Shown: piece after piece, positions 16,424 to 24,840 of the stretch | Numbering within the stretch: position 1 is the stretch's first letter | Layout: every line of letters starts with the position of its first letter | NCBI GenBank assembly: GCA_963733915.1 | Contig: CAVTEP010000006.1 | Span: 1,054,001 to 1,118,000 of the forward strand | Length of the DNA stretch: 64,000 bases | Direction: 5' to 3' | From: Sulfomarinibacter sp963733915 | GTDB taxonomy: Bacteria > Acidobacteriota > Thermoanaerobaculia > Thermoanaerobaculales > Sulfomarinibacteraceae | Position numbers and translations under genes: made by a program | The notes under the pieces: generated by a model | Database searches by the model: none | Seen by the model: only the letters and a program-made list of their open reading frames with translations | Told to the model about the DNA's origin: nothing

Positions 16424-17203
16424 GTGATCCTGTACTTCGTCGTTCACTCGTTTACCGATCGGGTCTTTGCGGGCAATCCAGCCGGCGTGTGTCCGCTCGA
16501 GGAGTGGATCGATGACGCCTCCATGCAAGAGATCGCCGCCGAGAACAGGCTCTCCGAGACGGCGTTTTTTGTCCGCGCTGGTGATTCCTACCACCTCCGC
16601 TGGTTCACGCCGAAGAGCGAGGTTGACCTCTGCGGCCACGCGACCCTGGCGAGCGCATTCGTACTCTTCGACCACCTCGGGCACGAGGGCGACACGATCA
16701 CCTTCAACACCTTGAGCGGCGAGCTTTCGGTGTGGAAGGACGGGGAGTCGCTGGTCATGGACTTTCCGTCGCGGCCGGCCCAGGAGGTGGAGACGCCCGA
16801 CGACCTCGTCGCCGGATTGCGGAGCGACGTCGAGCGCGTCCTCAAATCGAGGGACTACATGGCGGTATTTGAGAACGAACGCCAGGTCCGCGATCTGAAA
16901 CCCGATTTCTCGGAGCTCGAAAAGCTCGACTGCACCGGGATAATCGCCACTGCGCCCGGTGAAGAGGTCGACTTCGTGTCCCGGTTCTTTGCGCCGCGGG
17001 AGGGAATCCCCGAGGACCCGGTCACCGGTTCCGCACACTGCACGCTGACGCCCTACTGGGCGGGGCTGCTCGGCCGCAACGAGCTGGTCGCCCGCCAGGT
17101 GTCGTCACGCGGCGGCGATCTGCGTTGCAAGCTGGTCGACGATCGGGTCCTGATCGCGGGGCGCGCGGCGCTGTACAGCAGGGGCTTCCTGGCCCTCGGG
17201 TGA
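16424..17203 (+). CDS. PhzF family isomerase-like protein
   Basis: The 259-residue product has the PhzF markers VHSFTDRVFAGNPAGVC at the N terminus, the conserved acidic residue in NRLSETAFFV, CGHATLASAF and a C-terminal DPVTGSAHCTLTPYW. The family has a diaminopimelate-epimerase fold; PhzF itself isomerises a phenazine precursor, while most homologues have unknown substrates. The start is GTG at 16424 with GGAG eight bases upstream, four bases after the peptidase stop. There are no phenazine genes here, so the substrate is not known. Confidence 0.9.
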   Translation: MILYFVVHSFTDRVFAGNPAGVCPLEEWIDDASMQEIAAENRLSETAFFVRAGDSYHLRWFTPKSEVDLCGHATLASAFVLFDHLGHEGDTITFNTLSGELSVWKDGESLVMDFPSRPAQEVETPDDLVAGLRSDVERVLKSRDYMAVFENERQVRDLKPDFSELEKLDCTGIIATAPGEEVDFVSRFFAPREGIPEDPVTGSAHCTLTPYWAGLLGRNELVARQVSSRGGDLRCKLVDDRVLIAGRAALYSRGFLALG

Positions 17204-17215
17204 GGGAGGACCACG

Positions 17216-17689
17216 GTGAGGCGCCGGGACAAAGAGATCACGAACCGCGAAGAGATCGATGCGGTCATTCACACGGCCGAGGTCTGTCGGCTGGCCTTTG
17301 CCCGCGACAACGAGCCGTACCTGGTGCCGGTGTCCTTCGGCTATGACGGCAAGTCGCTTTTCATCCACACCGCCCCGAAGGGACGCAAGCTCGATTTCAT
17401 CGCGGCCAACAACCGCGTCTGCTTCGAGTTCGAGGCCAATGTCGAGCTTCGCGCCGACGAAGGTGACGCCTGCAAGTGGACCTTCGAGTTCGAGAGCGTC
17501 ATCGGCTACGGAACGATTTCGGAGTTGAAGTCGGCCGGGGAGAAGGCCCGGGGCCTCAACCAGATCATGCGGCACTACTCCGGCCGAGAGTGGGAGATCT
17601 CGGACCAGGCCTCTGCCACGACTCGCGTCTGGCGGATCGAGATCGAGTCCCTCACCGGCAAACGCTCATCGGAGAAGCCGAAGGGTTGA
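17216..17689 (+). CDS. PNPOx/NimA-like flavin-binding protein
   Basis: The 157-residue product has the split-barrel flavin-binding pattern: CRLAFARDNEPYLVPVSFGY, LFIHTAPKGRKLDFIAANNR, VCFEFE and a C-terminal VWRIEIESLTGK. It resembles the nitroimidazole-resistance (NimA/NimB) branch of pyridoxamine-phosphate-oxidase-like proteins, small FMN-dependent reductases of unknown natural substrate. It starts with GTG at 17216 after GGGAGGA, 12 bases behind phzF-like, probably as the last gene of that operon. A word-repeat block starts five bases after the stop. Confidence 0.85.
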   Translation: MRRRDKEITNREEIDAVIHTAEVCRLAFARDNEPYLVPVSFGYDGKSLFIHTAPKGRKLDFIAANNRVCFEFEANVELRADEGDACKWTFEFESVIGYGTISELKSAGEKARGLNQIMRHYSGREWEISDQASATTRVWRIEIESLTGKRSSEKPKG

Positions 17690-17693
17690 CAGT

Positions 17694-17893
17694 CGACGTT
17701 TGAACGTTAAGACGTTAGAACGTTGAACGTTTCAACGTTCCTCGTCCACGAGCCGCCCCAAAAAAGACCTCCCCCACCCGGGCGGGCGGCCGGGAGGGAG
17801 GAATTCCGAATTCCGAATTCCGAATGTCCCAATTCCTAATTCCGCATTCCTAATTCCTCATTCCTCATTCCTCATTCCTAATTCCTAATTCCA
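17694..17893. repeat. Intergenic word-repeat block (AACGTT and GAATTCC words)
   Basis: The block lies between two convergent genes. It starts with AACGTT words (17694-17741), has a C/G-rich stem (17768-17801) and ends with GAATTCCGAATTCC and then ATTCCTAATTCCTCATTCCT words that run to 17893, touching the TonB receptor stop codon (17894). A terminator is embedded (17760-17801). Confidence 0.75.
17760..17801 (-). terminator. Terminator embedded in the repeat block
   Basis: On the minus strand CCTCCCTCCC pairs with GGGGGAGG around a GC-rich loop and is followed by TCTTTTTTGG. It lies about 95 bases after the TonB receptor stop and would end that transcript. Confidence 0.6.
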
Positions 17894-20035
17894 CTAGAAC
17901 CGGTACGCCACCGTCATCCTCAGATTCCGTCCCGGCTCGGGCCGGTTGTTGTAGGGCTCGTTGTAGAGCTTGTCGGTGAGGTTTTCCAGCGCCACCAGCA
18001 CGCCGAGCCCGAAATCGAAGTCGTAGCCGCCGCGCAGGGCGAAAACGGTGAAGCCCGGCGTCCCGGTTTCAAAGCGCGGATCGTCGGTGGGCAGCCGTGT
18101 CTGACTGTCGAGCCAGCGCATGTCGGCCTCCGCCCACCAGCTCGCGCGCTGGTAGCGCAGACCGAGAATCACCTTCATCGGCGGGATCGAGGGCAGCGGC
18201 TCGTTGGTGATGTTGTTGTCTCCCTCGATCAGGGCAAACGACCCGAAGGCGGTCCACCACCTCGCAAAAATGGCCTCCAGATCGAGCTCGATGCCTTTGA
18301 TGGTCGCCTTTTCGACGTTTTGCAGCTGGGCCGCGTCGAGTCCCGGGATCGGGCTTTCGGCCGGATCGAGGAACTCGAGGGTGATGAAGTTGTTGAGATC
18401 GTTGTAAAAGAAATGCAGGCCGCCCGAGTACCGGTCGTACCGCAGCTTGAAACCCGCTTCGTAGTTCCAGGATGTCTCCGAGTCGAGAAAAGGATTCTGC
18501 AGGATAAAGGTGTCGCCGGTGCTCGCGAGACCGGTAAACGACCGCTCCTGGAGATTGGGGGCGCGGAAGCCACGGGCGATCAGACCCGTCAGGTTGACGT
18601 GCTCCGCAACCTGCCAGACGACGCCCAGGTTGCCGGCCAGCGCCGTTTGGTCGACGTCGAACTGTTCGCCTTGGTAGCGCGGGTCGTCCTCGGTGACAAA
18701 GCTGAAGTCGTCGCCCCTGAGACCCGCGTTGAGGGTGAAACGTGGGCTCAGGGTGATCTGATCCTCGATGTAGAGCCCCAGGCCCCGCTGGTGGCTGTCG
18801 GGGACCACCACGTCGTCGTTCGGCGGAGAAAACGTGGACTCGGAGAGTGCGTTGTCGTGCAGTCTGTCCTGGTAAAAGTCGAGACCGAAGCTGAGGTGGT
18901 GGGCGTCGAGGTCGGCGATGGACTGAGCGTTGAATCCGGTGCTCTTGATCAGCGACTGGGTGTACTGATTGGCGAAGAAGAACCCGAAGTCGAGGTTGCG
19001 GATGCTTTCCTTGTCGATCTCCTGGTACCAGGTGCTGAGAACGATCGTGTTGAGGCCCCACACCGGACCCGACTCCCAGGCCAGCGCGAGCTTGTCACGG
19101 TCAAAGACCGGGAAGGAAATGTCGATCCCCGAGGTCTCTGGATCGAAACCTGGGAAGCCGACGTTCTCGGTCCGCACCACCTCGGCGTTGACCCGGAAGA
19201 CGCCCTGCTTTCCGGTCAGAAAGCGGAGGTTGCCGTTAAAGGTGGTCTGTTCCATGCCGCTGTTGGGAACGACGTTGTCCGCGAGGACGTAGTCCTCGTA
19301 TCGCGGGTCCTCCGACGCACCATCGGCGGCCGTGTAGTTGCCCACGTCCTCGACGGTCGCGCCGGCGAAAAACGAAAAGCCCCGCCCAGCGCCGGAAACC
19401 GACGCACGAAGCTGCTGAGAGTCCGACGTGCTCGCGTACTCATAGGCCGCGTCGCCGCTGATTTTGAAGTCCTGGCTCCCGAGATCGGGTTTCCGGGTGA
19501 TGATGTTGACCACGCCGCCGATCGCGTCCGAACCGTACTGGACCGAGGCCGGCCCGCGGAGGACCTCGATTCGCTCCACATCAGCCAGGTTGACCAGCGC
19601 CGGTTGGATGCCCGCAAAATCGGTCGACTCACGGGCGTTGTTGAGCCGCTGGCCGTCGACCAGGATCAGGACCCGGTTCGAGGTCAGCCCCCGGATCACG
19701 GGAATGCCGCGGAAGGGTCCCTCGCCCTGGATCTCCACACCCGGGATCCGTTTGAAGAGGTCGGCCATCTTCTCCGGCTGTTCTCTCTCGATCTCCTCGC
19801 GAGTCAGGACCGTGATCGGCGCCGTGGTCTCGCCCGACAGTTGCTCCCGCCGACCCGCGGTAACCACCACCTCGTCCCTGAACAGCAGGCCCTGCTCGAC
19901 TGCGGCCTTTTCTTCAGCCGTCAGCTCCGTCTCCTCGAGCTGCGGCGCATCGGGCTCGGCCTGTTGACCGAACACCGGCCCCACCGTCGCGATCAAAAAC
20001 AGTGCCAGTGCACCGCGAAAAACGTGTCGATTCAT
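17894..20035 (-). CDS. TonB-dependent outer-membrane receptor
   Basis: The 713-residue protein has a signal peptide (cleavage near FGQQA, residue 24), a possible TonB-box region (RDEVVVTAGRREQ, about 53-65), a plug domain (PGVEIQGEGPFRGIPVIRGL, NRVLILVDGQRLNNARES, ERIEVLRGPASVQYGSDAIG) and a long beta-barrel ending in the typical terminal aromatic (TVAYRF). It imports a scarce ligand across the outer membrane using TonB/ExbBD energy. The sequence is close to the heme/siderophore/vitamin B12 receptor class, but the ligand is not decided; no heme-binding FRAP/NPNL motif is clear, and I could not find a cobalamin riboswitch upstream. AAGGAG precedes the ATG. Confidence 0.92.
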   Translation of the reverse strand: MNRHVFRGALALFLIATVGPVFGQQAEPDAPQLEETELTAEEKAAVEQGLLFRDEVVVTAGRREQLSGETTAPITVLTREEIEREQPEKMADLFKRIPGVEIQGEGPFRGIPVIRGLTSNRVLILVDGQRLNNARESTDFAGIQPALVNLADVERIEVLRGPASVQYGSDAIGGVVNIITRKPDLGSQDFKISGDAAYEYASTSDSQQLRASVSGAGRGFSFFAGATVEDVGNYTAADGASEDPRYEDYVLADNVVPNSGMEQTTFNGNLRFLTGKQGVFRVNAEVVRTENVGFPGFDPETSGIDISFPVFDRDKLALAWESGPVWGLNTIVLSTWYQEIDKESIRNLDFGFFFANQYTQSLIKSTGFNAQSIADLDAHHLSFGLDFYQDRLHDNALSESTFSPPNDDVVVPDSHQRGLGLYIEDQITLSPRFTLNAGLRGDDFSFVTEDDPRYQGEQFDVDQTALAGNLGVVWQVAEHVNLTGLIARGFRAPNLQERSFTGLASTGDTFILQNPFLDSETSWNYEAGFKLRYDRYSGGLHFFYNDLNNFITLEFLDPAESPIPGLDAAQLQNVEKATIKGIELDLEAIFARWWTAFGSFALIEGDNNITNEPLPSIPPMKVILGLRYQRASWWAEADMRWLDSQTRLPTDDPRFETGTPGFTVFALRGGYDFDFGLGVLVALENLTDKLYNEPYNNRPEPGRNLRMTVAYRF

Positions 20036-20217
20036 CGTCTGTCTCCTTGGGAATTCTTCCGCGCCGCCACATCGGACGAGCTCGCCAGATAGTACGAAAG
20101 GAAATCGTTTGTGGAATCGATCGCCGAGGTTTTACCGCGAGGTGACAATCCGCCCACCCCGCGCGATGCCGGATGCGAATCGCCTCCCAACCTGTCAATG
20201 AGTGGGTGGGCGAATCT

Positions 20218-20341
20218 TGAAGAGGGGAAAAGGGGAAGAGGAGACCACCCACTCTCCCACTGTTACCCGACGCCTCTGCTCTCCTGCTCCCTGCCCCTCT
20301 GCTCCTTTTCTCCTTTTCTCCTTTTCGACGCAGGGCGGGCG
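20218..20341. repeat. Intergenic word-repeat block (GGGGAAAAGG / CCTTTTCTCC hairpin)
   Basis: GAGGGGAAAAGGGGAAGAGG (20220-20240) faces CTCCTTTTCTCCTTTTCTCC (about 20302-20325), its approximate reverse complement, followed by GGGCGGGCGG. The block ends two bases before the glycosyltransferase stop (20343). The rest of the gap (20036-20217) holds the TonB receptor leader; I see no riboswitch or gene in it. Confidence 0.7.
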
Positions 20342-20342
20342 G

Positions 20343-21578
20343 TCAGCGCTGCATGACCTCGTCGAGGCGGCGGTGCTCGAGCGGCCAGCCGGCGGGTAGC
20401 AGCGACTTGAAGGCGTCGGAGCCGAACCACGCCTCATCACCCGCATAGGTCGGCACCACCAGGCGTGGGAAGCGGGTGAAAATCTCGCGGTCGGGCACGG
20501 TACGAACGGCCGCCAACGCCACCCGCCGCTCTTCGACCCGATCGAGACCGGCAAAGAATCCATCCGCCGCGCGCAGCTGCATCAGCAGCAGGCCGTCCTC
20601 GAGCACCGGGGCACCCGCCCGCGGGCCCACCAGCACCCGGGTGAGGAGATGGCGGGCGGCACCGACGACGCCCGACTCACGCAGGCGTCGTCGCCAGCGC
20701 TCGCCGCGAGACGGCGGCGTCGAAGCCTGTGAAAACGGATCCGCCACTATCCCCGCCGGCCCGGGTTGTACCCTCGCAAAGGCCGTCATGCGATGGAGGA
20801 AGGTCGCCATCACCGCGGTTCCAAAGGCTGCCCGACACTCGTCGTCGGCACATGCAAAAAAACTGCGGAGTGCGTTGCGCTCGAACAACACCCCACGACG
20901 ATAGTCGCCGAGCCCCGCCGAGGTCGCGGCGCCGCGGTGGCGGGCCAACGCATCCGGGGCGGCCACCACCTCGCGTCCGACGGCCCACAGCCGCCAACCG
21001 AGATCGACGTCCTCGAAGTAGGCGAAGAGACCGGCGTCGAAGCCGCCGCTCGCATCCCAGTCACGGCGTCGGATCGCCATGTTGCCCCCGCAGGCAAAGG
21101 GCAGCGCCTCGCCCGTTGCCGGTGGCGCGATCTCATCGACAGGCCGGCCCTGCCCGAGCTGAAAGGCGTGGCAGTCGAAGGTCACACCGCCGCGCACAAA
21201 GTCATGGCGGGCGCCGTCCCAGCTCAACAGCCGCCCGGCGCTGACCGCCGCCGTCGGCTTCGAATCCAAGACTTCGAGGTGCGCCTCCACCAATCCGTCG
21301 GCGGCGGCCGCATCGTCGTTGAGCAGGACCAGGACCTCTCCGTCCGCGGCATCCGCGCCGAGATGAACTCCGCCCGCGAAACCGAGGTTGTTCTCAGACC
21401 GTACGACCCTGACCCATGGATAGCGGCGACCGGCCACCTCCCCGCAACGATCGGCGGACCCGTTGTCCACCATCACGACCTCGACATCGTCGCGATTCGC
21501 GTACGGCTGCAACGATCCAAGGCTGTCGCCGAGATTTGCGGTGCCCGCGTGGACGACGACGATCACCGAGGCCTTCAC
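20343..21578 (-). CDS. Glycosyltransferase family 2 (rhamnosyltransferase-like)
   Basis: The 411-residue GT-A protein starts with SVIVVVHAGTANLGDSLGSL, has VVMVDNGSADR, LGFAGGVHLGADAA, the DXD-like LLNDDAAAADG and the acceptor-loop FAYFEDVDLGWRLW typical of rhamnosyltransferase-like GT2 enzymes. It transfers an activated sugar to a surface glycan at the inner face of the membrane. The start is GTG at 21578 (AGGAG upstream) overlapping the previous gene's stop as GTGA. It is the third gene of a three-gene operon. The C-terminal about 130 residues are not assigned. Confidence 0.88.
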   Translation of the reverse strand: MKASVIVVVHAGTANLGDSLGSLQPYANRDDVEVVMVDNGSADRCGEVAGRRYPWVRVVRSENNLGFAGGVHLGADAADGEVLVLLNDDAAAADGLVEAHLEVLDSKPTAAVSAGRLLSWDGARHDFVRGGVTFDCHAFQLGQGRPVDEIAPPATGEALPFACGGNMAIRRRDWDASGGFDAGLFAYFEDVDLGWRLWAVGREVVAAPDALARHRGAATSAGLGDYRRGVLFERNALRSFFACADDECRAAFGTAVMATFLHRMTAFARVQPGPAGIVADPFSQASTPPSRGERWRRRLRESGVVGAARHLLTRVLVGPRAGAPVLEDGLLLMQLRAADGFFAGLDRVEERRVALAAVRTVPDREIFTRFPRLVVPTYAGDEAWFGSDAFKSLLPAGWPLEHRRLDEVMQR

Positions 21579-22852
21579 GGTCCACTCCTGGGTTTTCGCA
21601 TCATCCGCTGGATGCGGCGGAGGAGGGATTCCTCCCCGACCACCGGTCCCGGGTCGAGGTCGATGAAGCGATCGCGGTTCGGATCCCTGCGTGGCTCGGC
21701 CGCGAATGCGAGGAGGGGCGCGGCGACCGTACTCCAGGTACGTTCCGAGGCCCAGCGTCGCGCTGCAGCGCCGGCCTCGCGCCGCTTTGTGTCGTCGCCA
21801 AGAAGCTCGGCAACGGCGGCCGCAAGGGCTGCGGCATCGCCCGCCGGCACCACCGAACCCGCAGCTTCACGCTCTACCACCCCCGCCATCGTACCGCCGG
21901 CCGTGACGACCGCCGGCAGGCCCAACCACATCAGGTCGACCAGCCGCGTCCGCAGGCTGAGGTCGGTTTCGAGGCCCGGGCGGTGGGTGACGACCGCGAG
22001 GTCCGCGACCAGGGGCAGCTCGAATCGTTGCTCGTACGGACGCCAGGATTCGATTCGCACCGACGACCCGAGCCATCCGCGCTTGTCGGCCAGCCGCCGT
22101 GTCCGCCGAGCGGCCTCCAAGGGTGTCAGATCGGGGTGAGGGTGCTCGACGAAAACAACCACGGTCCGGGGATCGCGTTCGAGGAGGAAAGGCAGGGCGT
22201 CGAGCACCACGTCCGGGTCGTACCAGTCGTAGATCCCGCCAAAGTACAACACCGGCACGTCGTCATCGACCCCGGGTAGCACGGTCTTTCGGGACGGCCG
22301 CGGCGGCGGTTGTTCCTCCGGTGCGCCGAAGGGCAGCTCGGCAATCAGCCGCTGCAGACCCGGGTCGTCCTCGATCGTCAGCGGGTTGACCCGGCCGAGA
22401 GCGGCCAGGAAGCCGATGTAGAAGAGGCGCTGTTTCTCAGACGAACAGAGAAAGAAATCACCACGCGCCATTTGCAGCCGCCAGGTGGCGTGATCGTTGG
22501 TAAACGGCGCAAACCCCAGCTCCCGATGGTAGTGGAGGTTTTCCACGAGAAAGGGGTCGTAAAGGTCGACCACCACCGGCAGATCGTCGCGCTGCGTCAG
22601 GTAGTGGTTGCCGAGGTGAGCGTGTAGCAGCACCCAATCGTGGCCGTCGGCCTGTGCGCCCAAGCGCTCGGGCGCCGCCCGCACGATTTCGACCCCATCG
22701 ATGACCGGCGCCTCGGCGGGATCGTTGGGCACCGCGAGTGTCACCGGGTGGCCGGCTGCGGCAAGCACCCTGGCCAGGGTGAGGAATCTCGTTCCGACGC
22801 CGGCGGTAAGGGCCCGCACCGGTTCGGGACAGATGAGAAAAGCTCGGCTCAT
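21575..22852 (-). CDS. Glycosyltransferase, GT4/GT-B type
   Basis: The 425-residue protein has an N-terminal GTRFLTLARVLAAAGHPVTL motif and a donor domain with VPVLYFGGIYDWYDPDVVLD, VVFVEHPHPD and the EX7E-like GLETDLSLRTRLVDLMWLGL. FFLCSSEKQRLFYIGFLAAL is characteristic of a subgroup acting on large surface sugars. It is probably cytosolic or membrane-peripheral. The ATG overlaps the upstream gene stop (ATGA) and its own stop overlaps the downstream GT2 start, so all three genes are coupled. The donor and acceptor sugars are not known. Confidence 0.85.
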   Translation of the reverse strand: MSRAFLICPEPVRALTAGVGTRFLTLARVLAAAGHPVTLAVPNDPAEAPVIDGVEIVRAAPERLGAQADGHDWVLLHAHLGNHYLTQRDDLPVVVDLYDPFLVENLHYHRELGFAPFTNDHATWRLQMARGDFFLCSSEKQRLFYIGFLAALGRVNPLTIEDDPGLQRLIAELPFGAPEEQPPPRPSRKTVLPGVDDDVPVLYFGGIYDWYDPDVVLDALPFLLERDPRTVVVFVEHPHPDLTPLEAARRTRRLADKRGWLGSSVRIESWRPYEQRFELPLVADLAVVTHRPGLETDLSLRTRLVDLMWLGLPAVVTAGGTMAGVVEREAAGSVVPAGDAAALAAAVAELLGDDTKRREAGAAARRWASERTWSTVAAPLLAFAAEPRRDPNRDRFIDLDPGPVVGEESLLRRIQRMMRKPRSGP

Positions 22853-24648
22853 CGTTTTTGGGAGCGACCGAGGAGGCTGTTCAAAAACTCCTTCAACCTC
22901 CAGGTCCGGGAGGCATAGACCATCTCGAGGACCGCGTTCAGCCGGGTCACCTCGGCCGCGAGCCCATCCCGCTCGGACAAACGATCCTTGAGGTCCTCGA
23001 TCTTGGTCGCCAGCCTCTCGCCCTCGCGTCGGACCCGGCGCAGCTCCGCCTCGACCCCGTCCCTGGCGCCCCTCGCCTCGACCAGCTCCTCGTCACGGAT
23101 GCGAGCGTGCTCCGAGGCGCGATCTCGTGCGGCGACCAACGACATCACGGCCGCCGCCAGCCGATCTCCGTCGGCCAACAGACCGTGCCGGCGCCAGATC
23201 TTCTGAAGGGCGGCGAGCTGACCCGGCGAGCCCGGCGGGTTGGCGCCGGTGATTTCCCCTGAACCCTCGATCATCCTGTACTCACAGGTCACCTTTGGTA
23301 CGTAGGTCAAGGGGGTCCGGCGAACCAGCCGCAACAGCAGGTCCCAATCCTCGTAGAGATCGAGCTCGGAATCGAAGCCGCCTACATCGAGGGCCAGCTC
23401 GCGTGGGATCGCGATGCACGGCAGCGGGATGTGGTTGAGGAGCTCGAAACGGGCGGCGTCAAAATCGCCGCCAAAGGTGCGGTGGCGGAAGTCCTGCTCG
23501 ATCTGGCCATCGCCGGCGGTGCGCCAGTGGCCCTGCACCGCATCCACGTACGGCGCCAACACGCCTCGAGCAATCGCCTGACCCAAGGCCAGCAGATGGT
23601 CCGGGTACATCAGATCGTCGTCATCGAGAAAGACGATATGCGGGGCGGTCGCACTCTCGAGCCCGACCTGGGCGGCGCCCGCACGTCCGCGTGACTCGTC
23701 AAGCTCGATGAGAACGGGATCGATCTCGAGGCTCGCCGACCACGACCCGCAGATTTCGGCCACCGACTCGCCGCCGTCGTTGACGACGATCACGCGCCGC
23801 GGCGGGTGGAGCTGCAGTGCGATCGAGTCGAGGGCCTGCAGCAGCAGCTGCGGGCGGTTTCGCGTTCTGACGACGACATCGAGCGGCGCCGCTTCGACGG
23901 CCGATTCCAGACCGACGATCGGTCCTTGCGCCGCCGCCCACTCGGTCGCCGAGTGACTTCGGATGTAACGGGGATCCACGACGTGGTAGGCCTCTGCCCG
24001 GCGTACGGCGCGGGGAAGGGTCAGGCAGCGGGCCTGGGCGATGCCGTCCATAACCTCGACGTAGGCGTGTTTCTCGAGCTGGGATGCGTAGGCATCGGCC
24101 GCCGAGAGCACGGTTTCCCACTCGGCGCTGACGTCGACCAGGAGATTGGGCCGCAGCACGGCCGACACCTCGTAGGTCGCGAGCCGGGTCGCCTGAAGCG
24201 CGTTCTGCAGCTCGTCGCCCGGGGTCGCTGACTGGATCACACCATACACCAGCAGCGCCAGCGCGCGGTGGTCGGGGTGGATCTCGGCCGGGGACGGCAA
24301 CAGCAGAATATTTGGCGCGGCTTCGACCAGTAGGCTGCGCACGCGGTTGATGAGATCCGGGTCATCCGGACACAGCGAACGGTCGGCAAGACCCCAGAAC
24401 TCCGGTTCGCCGACGCCGAGGCGATGCGCCGCTTCGAGCGCCTCCGCGCGCCGGGTGGCGGGGTCACCCTGCGCTGCGCCGTCGGTCAGAACCACGACCC
24501 GCACCGATGCGCCCGACCGCACCGCCTGCGCGATGACGCCACCACAACCGAAGACCTCATCGTCCGGGTGGGGCGCCATCACAAGCACCGGCGAGCCGTC
24601 GAGACGACCGGTCGTGTAGGGAACCAGGTCCTGCTCGGACCGCATCAT
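22849..24648 (-). CDS. PIG-L deacetylase fused to GT2 glycosyltransferase and coiled coil
   Basis: Residues 1-250 form a PIG-L/LmbE deacetylase domain: zinc motif HPDDE (27-31), VVVLTDGAAQGDP and EIHPDHRALALLVY. Residues about 265-480 are a GT-A domain (VVVRTRNRPQLLLQALDSIA, DDDDLMYPDH, FDSELDLYEDWDLLLRLVRR). A predicted coiled coil (about 515-580) and a basic tail follow. The protein could deacetylate an N-acetylated sugar and extend the same glycan. The start (24648) is uncertain because the preceding sequence has no clear ribosome site; 24645 is equally possible. It heads the operon with the GT4 and GT2 genes. Confidence 0.88.
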   Translation of the reverse strand: MMRSEQDLVPYTTGRLDGSPVLVMAPHPDDEVFGCGGVIAQAVRSGASVRVVVLTDGAAQGDPATRRAEALEAAHRLGVGEPEFWGLADRSLCPDDPDLINRVRSLLVEAAPNILLLPSPAEIHPDHRALALLVYGVIQSATPGDELQNALQATRLATYEVSAVLRPNLLVDVSAEWETVLSAADAYASQLEKHAYVEVMDGIAQARCLTLPRAVRRAEAYHVVDPRYIRSHSATEWAAAQGPIVGLESAVEAAPLDVVVRTRNRPQLLLQALDSIALQLHPPRRVIVVNDGGESVAEICGSWSASLEIDPVLIELDESRGRAGAAQVGLESATAPHIVFLDDDDLMYPDHLLALGQAIARGVLAPYVDAVQGHWRTAGDGQIEQDFRHRTFGGDFDAARFELLNHIPLPCIAIPRELALDVGGFDSELDLYEDWDLLLRLVRRTPLTYVPKVTCEYRMIEGSGEITGANPPGSPGQLAALQKIWRRHGLLADGDRLAAAVMSLVAARDRASEHARIRDEELVEARGARDGVEAELRRVRREGERLATKIEDLKDRLSERDGLAAEVTRLNAVLEMVYASRTWRLKEFLNSLLGRSQKR

Positions 24649-24671
24649 GGCGCCATGGTAGCCCATCCACC

Positions 24672-24836
24672 CACCCATCCCAAGGCTATGGGGCTTTGGG
24701 GCGATGGGGCTATGAGCTATGGGGCTATGAGGCTATGAGGCTATGAGCGCCGACCACCCTCCCCCTTGAGGTTCAACGAAAAAGGGAGGGTGGTGGGGAA
24801 TTCCTAATTCCTCATTCCTAATTCCTCATTCCTCAT
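24672..24836. repeat. Intergenic word-repeat block (CTATGAGG and ATTCCTCATTCC words)
   Basis: CTATGGGG and CTATGAGG words (about 24687-24747) are followed by a 10-bp perfect stem (24754-24793) and then GGAATTCCTAATTCCTCATT words (24797-24836). The block ends four bases from the transporter stop codon. The CTATGAGG words match those at 728-790. Confidence 0.75.
24754..24793. terminator. Strong hairpin inside the repeat block
   Basis: CCACCCTCCC (24754-24763) pairs perfectly with GGGAGGGTGG (24784-24793) around a 20-base loop. There is no clear T-tract on either side, so terminator function is tentative; it is placed just after the transporter stop. Confidence 0.4.
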
Positions 24837-24840
24837 CTGA

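Noticed and set aside
17800..17893. Regular ATTCCTAATTCC words taken as a possible CRISPR array
   Set aside because: The units are 7-8 bases, degenerate and have no unique spacers of 25-45 bases; no cas gene is present.
20036..20217. Possible cobalamin riboswitch upstream of the TonB receptor
   Set aside because: I could not find a B12-box-like element or the expected paired arms; the leader is only about 180 bases before the repeat block.
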